Shown piece by piece: positions 33,793 to 42,294 of a DNA stretch of 64,000 nt (its first letter is position 1; every line of letters starts with the position of its first letter). This stretch comes from Catellatospora bangladeshensis. Its GTDB lineage: Bacteria; Actinomycetota; Actinomycetes; Mycobacteriales; Micromonosporaceae. The position numbers and the translations under genes were made by a program. The stretch lies in NCBI RefSeq assembly GCF_016862575.1, contig NZ_BONF01000033.1, positions 1-64,000 of the forward strand, read 5' to 3'. Below the pieces are notes generated by a model. It was not told where the DNA came from, did no database searches, and was given only the letters and a program-made list of their open reading frames with translations.

Positions 33793-34863
33793 TCACGGCA
33801 TGGCGACGACGGACTCGCTCGGGCCGCCCTTGGTGCGCGGCCGGCAGCCGACGACGACCAGCGTGTCGCCCGGCTCGACCGTCCCGGCCTCCTGGTACGG
33901 CAGCGCGCGGCCGCCGCGCAGCACCGCGACCACCGGCTCGGTGATCTCGTGGGGCGGGCGGCCGACCTCCTCGGCCAGGGCGGGGCGCTCCACCAGCTCC
34001 AGCCCGTCGCCGTGCACCAGCAGGTCCGCGTAGACCTCGCTGACCAGCGGCGACTGTGCGGCGACGCCGAGCAGCCGGCCGGCCGCCGCGGACGAGGTGA
34101 TCACCGCGTCGGCGCCGGAGCGCAGCAGCAGCGGCTCGTTCTCGGCCTCCCGGATCGACGCGACGACCAGGCACTTCGGGTTGAGCTGGCGGACCGTGAG
34201 GGTGGCCAGCACCGCGGTGTCGTCGCGGTTGGTGGCGATCACGACCCGGGCGGCGGTGGGCACGGCGGCCTGGCGCAGCACCACCTCGCGGGTGGCGTCG
34301 CCGAGCACCGCGGCGTAGCCGTCGCGGTTGGCCTCGTCCACGTAGTCCTGGCGGCTGTCCACCACCACGACGTGGTCCGGGGTGACGCCGGTGGCCTGCA
34401 GCTGGCGGATGGCGTTGGCGCCCTTGGTGCCGTACCCGATGACGACGGTGTGTCCGCGCAAGGTCTTCCTCCAGCGGTCGCGGCGGTGTTGGTCCCGGAA
34501 GCGGCGCCCGGCCACCTCGAACGCCGTGCCGATGAGCACGGCCAGGAAGGCGATCCGCAGCGGGGTGATGACCAGGATGTTCACCAGCCGGGCGGTGGGG
34601 CTGACCGGCACGATGTCACCGTAGCCGGTGGTCGACAGCGTGACGGTGGCGTAGTAGAGCGCGTCCAGCCAGCTCATCTCGCCGTCGGCGCCGTCCTTGT
34701 ATCCGGTGCGGTCGGCCATCACGACGCACACCACGGCGACGAGGATGCCGAGTCCGTAGAGGATGCGCCGGCCGACCTGGCGGAGCGGATCGAACTCGCG
34801 CTCCGGCAGTTTGATCTGCCCGCGCTCGATCGCGTTAGCGGTGATCCTCTTCGGCCCGGCCAT
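33793..34863 (-). CDS. Potassium channel with RCK (TrkA-N/TrkA-C) domains, 356 aa
   Basis: A two-helix K+ channel subunit. Residues 32-50 form the first membrane helix, the pore carries the selectivity filter TTGYGD (78-83), and residues 90-115 form the second helix. A cytoplasmic Rossmann RCK domain follows (HTVVIGYGTKGANAIRQL, then VVVVDSRQDYV and VIATNRDDTAVLATLTVRQ), ending with a TrkA-C domain (PVVAVLRGGRALPYQEAG). Tetramers or RCK octamers gate K+ flow in response to nucleotides, Ca2+ or similar ligands. The ATG at 34863 is preferred to a TTG 14 codons upstream. Its stop lies 56 nt from the convergent secreted-peptide gene. Confidence 0.93.
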   Translation of the reverse strand: MAGPKRITANAIERGQIKLPEREFDPLRQVGRRILYGLGILVAVVCVVMADRTGYKDGADGEMSWLDALYYATVTLSTTGYGDIVPVSPTARLVNILVITPLRIAFLAVLIGTAFEVAGRRFRDQHRRDRWRKTLRGHTVVIGYGTKGANAIRQLQATGVTPDHVVVVDSRQDYVDEANRDGYAAVLGDATREVVLRQAAVPTAARVVIATNRDDTAVLATLTVRQLNPKCLVVASIREAENEPLLLRSGADAVITSSAAAGRLLGVAAQSPLVSEVYADLLVHGDGLELVERPALAEEVGRPPHEITEPVVAVLRGGRALPYQEAGTVEPGDTLVVVGCRPRTKGGPSESVVAMP

Positions 34864-34997
34864 GCTCGGAGAGTATCCGACGAACGGCTGACCGTAACTC
34901 GCCAATCGAACGAATCAGCATGCGTCGAACGACCAATTACCGAGTCATCCTAGCTGGCCACGGGATTATTGATCATGAAGTGACATAGGTAACAGAA

Positions 34998-35011
34998 TGG
35001 GAACGCTCCCA
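34998..35011. promoter_or_regulatory. CebR box 1
   Basis: TGGGAACGCTCCCA, one mismatch from the CebR consensus TGGGAGCGCTCCCA known from Streptomyces. It lies 10 nt upstream of the TTGACA at 35021. Confidence 0.88.
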
Positions 35012-35020
35012 TCAGCGCCC

Positions 35021-35049
35021 TTGACACCCACGTAACCTCACGGCAATCT
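35021..35049 (+). promoter_or_regulatory. Predicted cebE promoter
   Basis: TTGACA at 35021-35026, a 17-nt spacer and CAATCT at 35044-35049 fit a sigma-70/HrdB promoter. It is enclosed by two CebR boxes, the second immediately after the -10, so a bound repressor would block initiation. Confidence 0.7.
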
Positions 35050-35051
35050 CA

Positions 35052-35065
35052 TGGGAGCGCTCCCG
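35052..35065. promoter_or_regulatory. CebR box 2
   Basis: TGGGAGCGCTCCCG differs from the CebR consensus at the last base only. It begins 2 nt after the -10 hexamer and should cover the transcription start. Confidence 0.9.
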
Positions 35066-35145
35066 ACCATGTGGTCCACGCCACAGGGAGCCCGATCCCT
35101 TACGCATCACCCCCACCGCACATCGACGACCTGAGAGGGGTCAGG

Positions 35146-36450
35146 ATGAGCACGATCCTGCGGCGCCGTTCCTTCGCGGCGATCGCACTCGCTGCCGCCG
35201 TCACGCTCGGCGCAGCGGCCTGTTCGGGGGAGGAGCCGGCTCCCGGCGCCACCGAGCAGATCACCCTGAACGTGGACGTCTTCGGCAACTTCGGTTACGA
35301 AGAGCTTTACAAGCAGTACATGCAGGAGCACCCCAACATCAAGATCGTTGAGCGGGGCACCGGTTCGCAGCTGGACGCGCACAACCAGCAGCTGACCCAG
35401 CGCCTGGCCGCCGGCGCGGGCGCGGGCGACATCGTGGCGCTCGAAGAGGGCGTCATCATCTCCTACCTGGACAAGGCGAACCTCTTCGTCGACCTGGGTG
35501 AGCACGGCGCCAAGGACCTCGCGGGCAACTTCATCCCGTGGAAGTTCCAGCAGGGCACCACGGCCGACGGCAAGATCCTCGGCCTGGGCACCGACGTCGG
35601 CTCGATGGCCATGTGCTACCGCACCGACCTGTTCAAGAAGGCGGGCCTGCCCACCGACCGCGCCGCCGTCTCGGCGCTGTGGCCGACCTGGGACGACTAC
35701 ATCAACGTCGGCAAGCAGTTCAAGGGCAAGGTCAAGGACGCGGGCTTCATCGACGCGGTGACCAACACCTACAACACGATCCTGATGCAGAAGGCCGGTC
35801 AGGGCGCGGGCTACACCTACTTCGACAAGTCGGGTGCGATGACCATCGACACCAACCCGGCGGTCAAGGACTCGTACGACCTCGCGGTCAAGATCCTGGA
35901 CGCGGGCCTGTCGGCCAAGCTCCAGGCGTGGTCGAACGAGTGGAACAACGGCTTCAAGCAGGCCCAGTTCGCCACCATCGCCTGCCCGGCGTGGATGACC
36001 GGCTACATCACCTCGCAGAACGGTGACACCGGCAGCGGCAAGTGGGACATCGCGGCCGCCCCCGGTGGCGGCGGCAACTGGGGTGGCTCGTTCCTGGCCG
36101 TGCCGAAGCAGACCAAGCACGCCAAGGAGGCCGCTGAGCTGGTCAAGTTCCTGACCAACCCGGCCGGCCAGATCGCCGCCTTCAAGTCGAAGGGCAACCT
36201 GCCCTCGTCGCCGCAGGCGCTGGCGGACGCGGCCGTCAAGGCCGCGGTGAACGACTACTTCAGCAAGGCCCCGACCGGTGACATCTTCGCCAAGGGCGCG
36301 CTGGACCTGAAGCCGGTCTACCTGGGCGCGAAGAACGCCCCGGTGCGCACCGCCGTCGAGAACGCGCTCCGCACGGTGGAGCAGGGCACCAAGTCGGCCG
36401 CCGACGGCTGGAAGGCCGCCGTCGAGGACGGCAAGAAGGCTGCCCAGTAA
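35146..36450 (+). CDS. cebE: Cellobiose/cellotriose-binding lipoprotein CebE
   Basis: A 434-aa solute-binding protein of ABC family 1. The signal ends in a lipobox LGAAAC with Cys26 as lipid anchor. The mature domain has the sugar-SBP pattern (NVDVFGNFGYEELYKQYMQE, then AAGAGAGDIVALEEG, and GTDVGSMAMCYRTDLF around the hinge). It captures cello-oligosaccharides outside the membrane and feeds them to CebF/CebG. The start at 35146 follows GAGAGGGGTCAGG. The assignment to cellobiose rests on the adjacent permeases, beta-glucosidase, CebR-type repressor and two CebR boxes. No ATPase is encoded; in streptomycetes MsiK, encoded elsewhere, powers this importer. Confidence 0.92.
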   Translation: MSTILRRRSFAAIALAAAVTLGAAACSGEEPAPGATEQITLNVDVFGNFGYEELYKQYMQEHPNIKIVERGTGSQLDAHNQQLTQRLAAGAGAGDIVALEEGVIISYLDKANLFVDLGEHGAKDLAGNFIPWKFQQGTTADGKILGLGTDVGSMAMCYRTDLFKKAGLPTDRAAVSALWPTWDDYINVGKQFKGKVKDAGFIDAVTNTYNTILMQKAGQGAGYTYFDKSGAMTIDTNPAVKDSYDLAVKILDAGLSAKLQAWSNEWNNGFKQAQFATIACPAWMTGYITSQNGDTGSGKWDIAAAPGGGGNWGGSFLAVPKQTKHAKEAAELVKFLTNPAGQIAAFKSKGNLPSSPQALADAAVKAAVNDYFSKAPTGDIFAKGALDLKPVYLGAKNAPVRTAVENALRTVEQGTKSAADGWKAAVEDGKKAAQ

Positions 36451-36464
36451 CAACGCCTCACAGA

Positions 36465-36500
36465 GCCGGGGTGCGCGGTCAGCTGACCGCGCACCCCGGC
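36465..36500. terminator. 36-nt perfect palindrome between cebE and cebF
   Basis: A perfect inverted repeat centred at 36482/36483 (each half GCCGGGGTGCGCGGTCAG). Transcribed, it would form a stem of up to 16 bp with a tiny loop. Placed after the binding-protein gene, it probably stabilises or partly terminates the message so that CebE is made in excess over the permeases. Confidence 0.85.
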
Positions 36501-36545
36501 CATGGCAGTCACCACCTCGCCGGCCGGCTTAGCACAGGAGTGGTC

Positions 36546-37571
36546 ATGACAGTGCAATCCTCCCCGCGACACGACGTCGCGCCGAGGCAGCGCAGGGGTG
36601 GCTCGCCGCCGCCCTCGGAACCGCGCAGGAGCAGGGGAGTGCTCGGGCGGCTCGACATCAAGTACTCCCCGTACCTGTACATCGCGCCGTTCTTCGTCGT
36701 CTTCGGCATCTTCGGTCTCTGGCCGCTGATCTACACGCTGCGGATGTCGCTCTACGACTGGGATCTCGGCTCCACCGTCGAGACCGCCAAGTTCGTCGGG
36801 CTCGACAACTTCGTGATGTTCCTGAAGGACGACGACTTCTGGAACTCGGTCGTGAACACGCTCGCGCTGTTCCTGATGTCGACCGTGCCCCAGCTGATCC
36901 TGGCGCTGATCCTGGCCAACGCGCTCAACAAGCGCCTGCGCGGCCGCACCCTGCTGCGGATGGGCGTGCTGATCCCGAACATCACCTCGGTCGCCGCGGT
37001 GTCGATCGTGTTCACCCAGCTCTACAGCCGCGACTTCGGCCTGATCAACTGGCTGCTGGGCCTGGTCGGCATAGATCCGATCGAGTGGCAGGCGCACAGC
37101 TGGTCGTCCTGGGTCGCCATCTCCTCGATGGTCGACTGGCGCTGGACCGGCTACAACGCGCTGATCTTCCTGGCCGCGATGCAGTCCATCCCGCGCGACA
37201 TCTACGAGTCGGCCTCGCTGGACGGCGCCTCGTCGTGGCGGCAGTTCTGGACCATGACGGTTCCCATGCTGCGGCCCACCATCATCTTCGTGACCATCAT
37301 CTCGACCATCGGCGGCCTGCAGCTTTACGGCGAGCCGCTGCTGTTCACCGGCGGTGGCAACCCGCTGCTGGGCGGCTCGGACCGGCAGTCGCAGACGGTG
37401 ACGATGTTCCTGATGGAGCAGTTCTACATGAAGTTCGAGCTGGGCCGTGCCGCCACGGTCGCCTGGCTGCTCTTCATCATGATCCTGGTATTCAGCGTGA
37501 TCAACTTCCTGTTCACCAGGAGCCTGCGCTCCGCTGACGGGACCGCGAAGAAGAAGAAGGTGAAGCGATGA
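36546..37571 (+). CDS. cebF: Cellobiose ABC transporter permease CebF
   Basis: A 341-aa membrane permease of the MalF type. Six hydrophobic segments are visible after a basic N-terminal tail, starting [20 protein letters not shown]. The EAA loop that contacts the ATPase is [20 protein letters not shown]. The C-terminus is very basic (TAKKKKVKR). AGGAG lies 6 nt before the ATG. Its stop overlaps the cebG start in ATGA, so the two permeases are coupled and made in equal amounts. Confidence 0.93.
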   Translation: MTVQSSPRHDVAPRQRRGGSPPPSEPRRSRGVLGRLDIKYSPYLYIAPFFVVFGIFGLWPLIYTLRMSLYDWDLGSTVETAKFVGLDNFVMFLKDDDFWNSVVNTLALFLMSTVPQLILALILANALNKRLRGRTLLRMGVLIPNITSVAAVSIVFTQLYSRDFGLINWLLGLVGIDPIEWQAHSWSSWVAISSMVDWRWTGYNALIFLAAMQSIPRDIYESASLDGASSWRQFWTMTVPMLRPTIIFVTIISTIGGLQLYGEPLLFTGGGNPLLGGSDRQSQTVTMFLMEQFYMKFELGRAATVAWLLFIMILVFSVINFLFTRSLRSADGTAKKKKVKR

Positions 37572-38479
37572 CCGCGACCGCAGTCCGGCCCGGCGCCCGC
37601 GAAGCCGCCCCGGCTCCCAGCAAGCGCCGCAAGAGCATGGGCGCCGCCGAGCGGCTCTGGCACGCCAGCCCGCTCACCTACATCACCCTGCTCGCCGCGG
37701 TGGCGCTGTCCATCTTCCCGCTGTACTACATGTTCGTGATCGCCACGCGCACCAACGACGCGGTGGGCCAGACCCCGCCCCCGATCACCCCGGGCGGCGA
37801 GATCGGCTCGAACGTGGACCGCCTGGTCAACAACGAGGGCGCCGCCTTCATGACCGGCTTGGTGAACTCGGCCATCGTGGCGACCGTGGTGACGGTGTTC
37901 GTGGTCTTCTTCTCGTCGCTGGCCGGCTTCGCCTTCGCGAAGCTGCGCTTCCAGGGCCGCAACGGCCTGATGCTGGCGATTCTGATCACGATGATGGTGC
38001 CGACGCAGCTGGGCATCGTGCCGCTCTACCAGATGATGTACGAGTGGGACCTGCACAACAAGCTGCCGTCGGTGATCCTGCCGTTCCTGGTCAGCGGCTT
38101 CGGTGTGTTCATGATGCGCCAGTACGCCAGCCAGGCGGTGCCCGACGAGCTGATCGAGGCCGCCCGCATGGACGGCTGCAGCACGTTCCGCACCTACTGG
38201 AACGTGGTGCTGCCCGGCCTGCGGCCCGCGATCGCGGTGCTGGGCCTGTTCACCTTCATGGAGCAGTGGAACTCGTTCCTGTGGCCCCAGATCGCTCTGG
38301 GCGACCCGCTGAACCCGACCGTTCAGCTCTCCCTGCAGCGTCTCTCGCAGGGTTACTACAACGACTACTCCCAGGTGTTCGCGGGTACGCTGCTCAGTGT
38401 CGTGCCGTTGCTCGTGATCTTCATTATCTTCGGTCGCCAGATCATCGGCGGCATCATGGAAGGTGCAGTAAAAGCGTGA
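37568..38479 (+). CDS. cebG: Cellobiose ABC transporter permease CebG
   Basis: A 303-aa MalG-type permease forming the second half of the channel with CebF. Six membrane segments begin near residue 38 ([20 protein letters not shown]). The EAA loop is [20 protein letters not shown], with the glycine position intact. The final residues [12 protein letters not shown] match the conserved C-terminus of this permease family. It overlaps cebF by 4 nt at its start and bglC by 4 nt at its end, a fully coupled unit. Confidence 0.93.
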   Translation: MTATAVRPGAREAAPAPSKRRKSMGAAERLWHASPLTYITLLAAVALSIFPLYYMFVIATRTNDAVGQTPPPITPGGEIGSNVDRLVNNEGAAFMTGLVNSAIVATVVTVFVVFFSSLAGFAFAKLRFQGRNGLMLAILITMMVPTQLGIVPLYQMMYEWDLHNKLPSVILPFLVSGFGVFMMRQYASQAVPDELIEAARMDGCSTFRTYWNVVLPGLRPAIAVLGLFTFMEQWNSFLWPQIALGDPLNPTVQLSLQRLSQGYYNDYSQVFAGTLLSVVPLLVIFIIFGRQIIGGIMEGAVKA

Positions 38480-39894
38480 CAACCCAGCAAGACCCACAGC
38501 TCGCCTCGCCGGCGGTGGCCTTCCCCCAGGACTTCCTGTGGGGCGCGGCCACGGCCTCCTACCAGATCGAGGGCGGCGCGTTCGAGGATGGGCGTACGGC
38601 GTCCATCTGGGACACCTTCAGCCGCACCCCCGGCAAGGTGCTCAACGGCGACAACGGCGACGTGGCCTGCGACCACTACCACCGCCGGGCCGACGACGTC
38701 CAGCTGATGTCGGACCTCGGCCTGCGGTCGTACCGCTTCTCCGTCGCCTGGCCGCGGGTGCAGCCGGGCGGCAGGGGACCGGCCAACCAGAAGGGTCTCG
38801 ACTTCTACCGCGGCCTGGTGGACGACCTGCTCGGCCGGGGCATCGAGCCCTGGCTGACGCTCTACCACTGGGACCTGCCGCAGGAGCTGCAGGACGCGGG
38901 CGGCTGGCCGGCGCGCGACACCGCCTACCGGTTCGCCGAGTACGCGGGTCTGGTGCACGACGCCCTCGGCGACCGGGTGAGGTTCTGGACCACGCACAAC
39001 GAGCCGTGGTGCAGCGCGTTCCTCGGGTACGGCTCCGGCGTGCACGCGCCGGGCGTCACCGACGGCGCGCAGGCCCTGGCGGCGGCGCACCACCTCAACC
39101 TCGGCCACGGCCTGGCCGTGCAGGCGATCCGGGCGGCGGTGCCGGACCGGCAGATGGGCATCACGCTCAACCTGCACTCTCTTAAGGCCGCGTCGGACTC
39201 CGCCGAGGACCGGGACGCCGAGCGCCGCATCGACGGCGTCGGCAACCGGGTCTTCCTTGACCCGATCTTCCGCGGGGAGTATCCGGCCGACCTGCTCGCC
39301 GACACGGCCGAGCTGACCGACTGGGGCTTCGTGCAGGACGGCGACCTGGCGATCATCAACCAGCCGCTGGACATGCTCGGGGTGAACTACTACACCCGGC
39401 AGGTCGTGGCGGGGCCGGCCGACGACGGTGCGCCGCAGTCGCACTGGCGGGCGGCGTCGGCGTGGCCGGGCAGCGGGCACGTCCGCTTCCTGACCCGCGA
39501 GCTGCCGGTGACCGAGATGGGCTGGGAGGTCGACCCCGACGGCCTGGTCGCGCTGCTCAAGCGCACGCACGAGGACTACGGCCCGATCCCGATGTACATC
39601 ACCGAGAACGGCGCCGCCTACGACGACCGCGTGGCGGCCGACGGCTCGGTGCCGGATCCGGACCGCGTCGCCTACCTGGACGCCCATCTGAAGGCGTGCC
39701 ACCAGGCGATGGCGGACGGGGTGCCTTTGCGGGGATACTTCGCGTGGTCGCTGCTGGACAACTACGAGTGGGCCTGGGGCTACTCGCGGCGGTTCGGCAT
39801 CGTCCATGTCGACTATGACACCCAGGTACGCACGCCCAAGACCAGTGCACACTGGTACGCGGACGTGATCCGGCGCGGCGGGCTCGCCGCCTGA
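38476..39894 (+). CDS. bglC: Family 1 beta-glucosidase BglC
   Basis: A 472-aa cytoplasmic GH1 enzyme that splits imported cellobiose to glucose. GH1 marks are the N-terminal [15 protein letters not shown], the aglycone-site [13 protein letters not shown], the acid/base glutamate in THNEPW and the nucleophile in [11 protein letters not shown], followed by the late [20 protein letters not shown]. No signal peptide is present, as expected for an intracellular enzyme of a ceb operon. It starts with GTG overlapping the cebG stop (GTGA). A strong hairpin follows the gene. Confidence 0.95.
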   Translation: MTTQQDPQLASPAVAFPQDFLWGAATASYQIEGGAFEDGRTASIWDTFSRTPGKVLNGDNGDVACDHYHRRADDVQLMSDLGLRSYRFSVAWPRVQPGGRGPANQKGLDFYRGLVDDLLGRGIEPWLTLYHWDLPQELQDAGGWPARDTAYRFAEYAGLVHDALGDRVRFWTTHNEPWCSAFLGYGSGVHAPGVTDGAQALAAAHHLNLGHGLAVQAIRAAVPDRQMGITLNLHSLKAASDSAEDRDAERRIDGVGNRVFLDPIFRGEYPADLLADTAELTDWGFVQDGDLAIINQPLDMLGVNYYTRQVVAGPADDGAPQSHWRAASAWPGSGHVRFLTRELPVTEMGWEVDPDGLVALLKRTHEDYGPIPMYITENGAAYDDRVAADGSVPDPDRVAYLDAHLKACHQAMADGVPLRGYFAWSLLDNYEWAWGYSRRFGIVHVDYDTQVRTPKTSAHWYADVIRRGGLAA

Positions 39895-39901
39895 CGGCAC
39901 A

Positions 39902-39941
39902 GCGGACCCGGGGCCGGTGGCGACACCGGCCCCGGGTCCGC
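39902..39941. terminator. 18-bp perfect hairpin between bglC and cebR
   Basis: The arm 39902-39919 (GCGGACCCGGGGCCGGTG) pairs perfectly with 39924-39941 around a GCGA loop. It has no T-tract but is stable enough to terminate or attenuate, separating the operon from its repressor gene or lowering cebR expression. Confidence 0.88.
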
Positions 39942-39960
39942 CCAGAACGAGGAGCAATCG

Positions 39961-40983
39961 ATGACGACGCAGCGCACCAGGTCTGCGGGCCGGCCCACGC
40001 TGGACGAGGTGGCCGCGCTCGCGGGCGTGGGCCGGGGCACCGTGTCGCGTGTCGTCAACGGCTCGCCGCAGGTCAGCCCCGAGGCGCGCAGCGCCGTGCA
40101 GGAGGCGATCAAGGAGCTGGGCTACGTGCCCAACCGGGCCGCCCGCGCGCTGGTCACCCAGCGCACCGACTCGGTCGCGCTGGTCGTCTCGGAGTCGCAG
40201 GAGCGGGTCTTCGCCGAGCCGTTCTTCGCCGGCATCGTGCGCGGCATCAGCTCCGCGCTGTCCGACACCTCGCTGCAGCTGTGGCTGGCCATGGCGCAGA
40301 CCCCCGCCGAGCGGCAGCGCGTCGAGAACCACCTCACCAGCCAGCACGTCGACGGCGTGCTGCTGGTCATGCTGCACGAGTCGGACAACCTGGTGCACCT
40401 GCTCAACCAGCGCGGCCTGCCCGCCGTGCTCGGCGGCCGTCCCGTGAGCGTCGACCAGAAGATCTCGTACGTCGACATGGACAACGTCAACGGCGCCCGC
40501 ACCGCCGTGGAGTACCTGCTCTCCTCCGGCCGCAAGCGGGTGGCCACCATCGCCGGCCCGCAGGACCTCGGCGTGGGCGTGGACCGGCTGGTCGGCTACC
40601 GGGCCGCGGTGCAGACCGCCGCCGTCGAGCCGCTGATCGAGTTCGGCGACTTCTCCGAGTACAGCGGCGTCGAGGCGATGCGCCGGCTGCTGGCCCGCCG
40701 CCCGGACCTGGACGCCGTCTTCGTCGCGTCCGACCTGATGGCCGCCGGTGCGGTGCGCGCGCTGCGCGACGCCGGCCGCCGCATCCCCGAGGACGTCGCG
40801 GTGATCGGCTTCGAGGACTCCCCGGTCGCCCGGCAGACCGAACCGCCGCTGACCACCGTCTACCAGCCCGTCGAGGACATGGGCCGGCACATGGTCCGGC
40901 TGCTGCTCAGCCGTATCCGCGGCGAGGCCGAGCCCAGCCACATCCTCCTCGACACCCACCTCGTGCACCGCAACAGCGCCTGA
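39961..40983 (+). CDS. cebR: CebR-type LacI-family repressor of the cellobiose operon
   Basis: A 340-aa LacI-family regulator. The N-terminal helix-turn-helix is TLDEVAALAGVGRGTVSRVVNGSPQVSPEA and the hinge helix AARALVTQRT, both typical of CebR proteins. The periplasmic-binding-protein-like core follows (SVALVVSESQERVFAEPFFA, then AVFVASDLMAAGAVRAL and VAVIGFEDSPVARQTEP). It should bind the two TGGGAnCGnTCCCA boxes before cebE and release them on binding cellobiose. GAGGAG precedes the ATG at 39961. No CebR box is seen in the 66 nt before it, so it probably depends on read-through past the hairpin or has a weak own promoter. Confidence 0.92.
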   Translation: MTTQRTRSAGRPTLDEVAALAGVGRGTVSRVVNGSPQVSPEARSAVQEAIKELGYVPNRAARALVTQRTDSVALVVSESQERVFAEPFFAGIVRGISSALSDTSLQLWLAMAQTPAERQRVENHLTSQHVDGVLLVMLHESDNLVHLLNQRGLPAVLGGRPVSVDQKISYVDMDNVNGARTAVEYLLSSGRKRVATIAGPQDLGVGVDRLVGYRAAVQTAAVEPLIEFGDFSEYSGVEAMRRLLARRPDLDAVFVASDLMAAGAVRALRDAGRRIPEDVAVIGFEDSPVARQTEPPLTTVYQPVEDMGRHMVRLLLSRIRGEAEPSHILLDTHLVHRNSA

Positions 40984-41346
40984 GCCGTCCCACGGCTTGT
41001 TCACGCGTCGTCCGCTTGGTGGACACGCGTTGACGCCGGTTCGGCAAGTTGGGGAGGATATGAGTCCGCCCGCACGTCGGGCGGTGCTTTGTATCCATCA
41101 TGATCGCTGGATGCGGCGTGGCTCGGCGAAGATGCCGCGCCGGTCGCCCCTGATCGGCGATCATGGGTGGGCCCGGGTGGCGGCAATGGCGGCGCCCTAC
41201 CGGTGACAGCGGTGCTGAGCTGCGGGGACGCGGTGGAGAGATGGTTTCCCGCGGATACGGCACCGCAATGCGTACGAAACGGTAATAGGCGATGCTCGGA
41301 CCGAGTTCCGGCACCCGCCGGACTGCCGTCGTGGAGAGGAGCCGCC
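40984..41346. other. 363-nt region without a supported gene
   Basis: Between cebR and the ACT-domain gene. It contains an imperfect GATC-rich inverted repeat (CATGATCG near 41099 with GCGATCATG near 41157) and, near the 3' end, TAATAGGCGATGCT, which might be part of a promoter. A short frame from the ATG at 41061 has a close GGGGAGG but unconvincing composition. Confidence 0.5.
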
Positions 41347-42141
41347 ATGCTGCTGAGGGTCAGAGTCGCCCTGCCCGACCGTCCCGGATCGCTGGGGCAG
41401 GTGGCCCGGACCCTGGGCGTCGCGGGTGCGGACATCGTGCAGGTGGTGGTGCTGGAGCGGCTGGGCGGCCGGGCCATCGACGACTTCACCGTGGTGTGGC
41501 CCGGTGGGGCGGGGGTCGAGCGGCTGCGGGCCGGGCTGAGCGCCATGCCGGGAGTACGCGTCGACGGCATCTGGCGCGCGATCGGCGCCCCAGTGGCGGG
41601 CGCGTTCGACGCCGAGCTGCTCACCCAGATCGCCGCCAACCCGGCCGAGGGCCTGGCCACGCTGGTCGACACGGTCCCGGCGCTGCTCGCCGCGGACTGG
41701 GCGATGGCGCTGCGGGTCCCCGCCGACTGGGCCGCGCGCGGTTCCGTCGGCATCGACGTGCGCCACGGCGCCGACGACATGGCGGTGCTCGGCGCGGTCC
41801 GCAAGCGTCCCGTGCCGCCGGTGCTCTACGCGAGCTGGCGGGCCCCGGAGCAGCTGGCGCTGCCGGAGGTCACCCCGCTGCGCGCCCGTTCCATGACCGG
41901 GCCGGACGGCACCCGCTACGCCCTGGCGCCGTTCGGGCGGGCGGGGCTGGTGCTGGTGGTGGCCCGGACGGTCGACGACGAGCTGCCGGTGGCCGCTTTC
42001 CACGCCACCGAGGTGGACCGGATCGCGCAGCTGGTGCGCGCGGCCGCGGTGATCGTCGGCGACCGGCTCGACGCCGCCGCCCAGACACCCGCTCCCCGGG
42101 CCGCCGAGGCGTCCTCGGAGGAGCCCGCATCTGCGCTCTGA
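41347..42141 (+). CDS. ACT-domain protein, 264 aa
   Basis: The first 75 residues are an ACT-like fold (MLLRVRVALPDRPGSLGQVA, then GADIVQVVVLERLGGRAIDD), the small-molecule-binding module of amino-acid-regulated proteins. The middle (AELLTQIAANPAEGLATLVD) and the last 130 residues (RSMTGPDGTRYALAPFGRAG, then FHATEVDRIAQLVRAAAVIV) resemble a degenerate GAF-like sensor fold. No catalytic or DNA-binding motif is seen. A strong GAGAGGAG lies before the ATG. The next gene is a paralogue in which a GNAT acetyltransferase follows. It may be an allosteric sensor subunit; the ligand is unknown. Confidence 0.75.
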   Translation: MLLRVRVALPDRPGSLGQVARTLGVAGADIVQVVVLERLGGRAIDDFTVVWPGGAGVERLRAGLSAMPGVRVDGIWRAIGAPVAGAFDAELLTQIAANPAEGLATLVDTVPALLAADWAMALRVPADWAARGSVGIDVRHGADDMAVLGAVRKRPVPPVLYASWRAPEQLALPEVTPLRARSMTGPDGTRYALAPFGRAGLVLVVARTVDDELPVAAFHATEVDRIAQLVRAAAVIVGDRLDAAAQTPAPRAAEASSEEPASAL

Positions 42142-42294
42142 CCTGTGACGATGCGCTGATCCTGTGACCTCGGGCATAGTTAGATCTTGATAAGACCGTG
42201 TAACGGTCCCGAAACACGGCAGGCGCACGCTGATTCCTGTCGGTGCTCGCCCCCATCATGGGAGGGTCGGTGCCGGCAGGAAATGGAGCAGGTC

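Noticed and set aside
34968-34988. Possible partial copy of the 61-bp family-B repeat
   Set aside because: Only the first 11 bases (TTGATCATGAA) match; the rest diverges, so chance similarity cannot be excluded.
41061-41206. Possible 48-aa gene between cebR and the ACT-domain gene
   Set aside because: A GGGGAGG lies only 2 nt before the ATG, and the protein has no coherent composition or motif; overlaps an intergenic inverted repeat.
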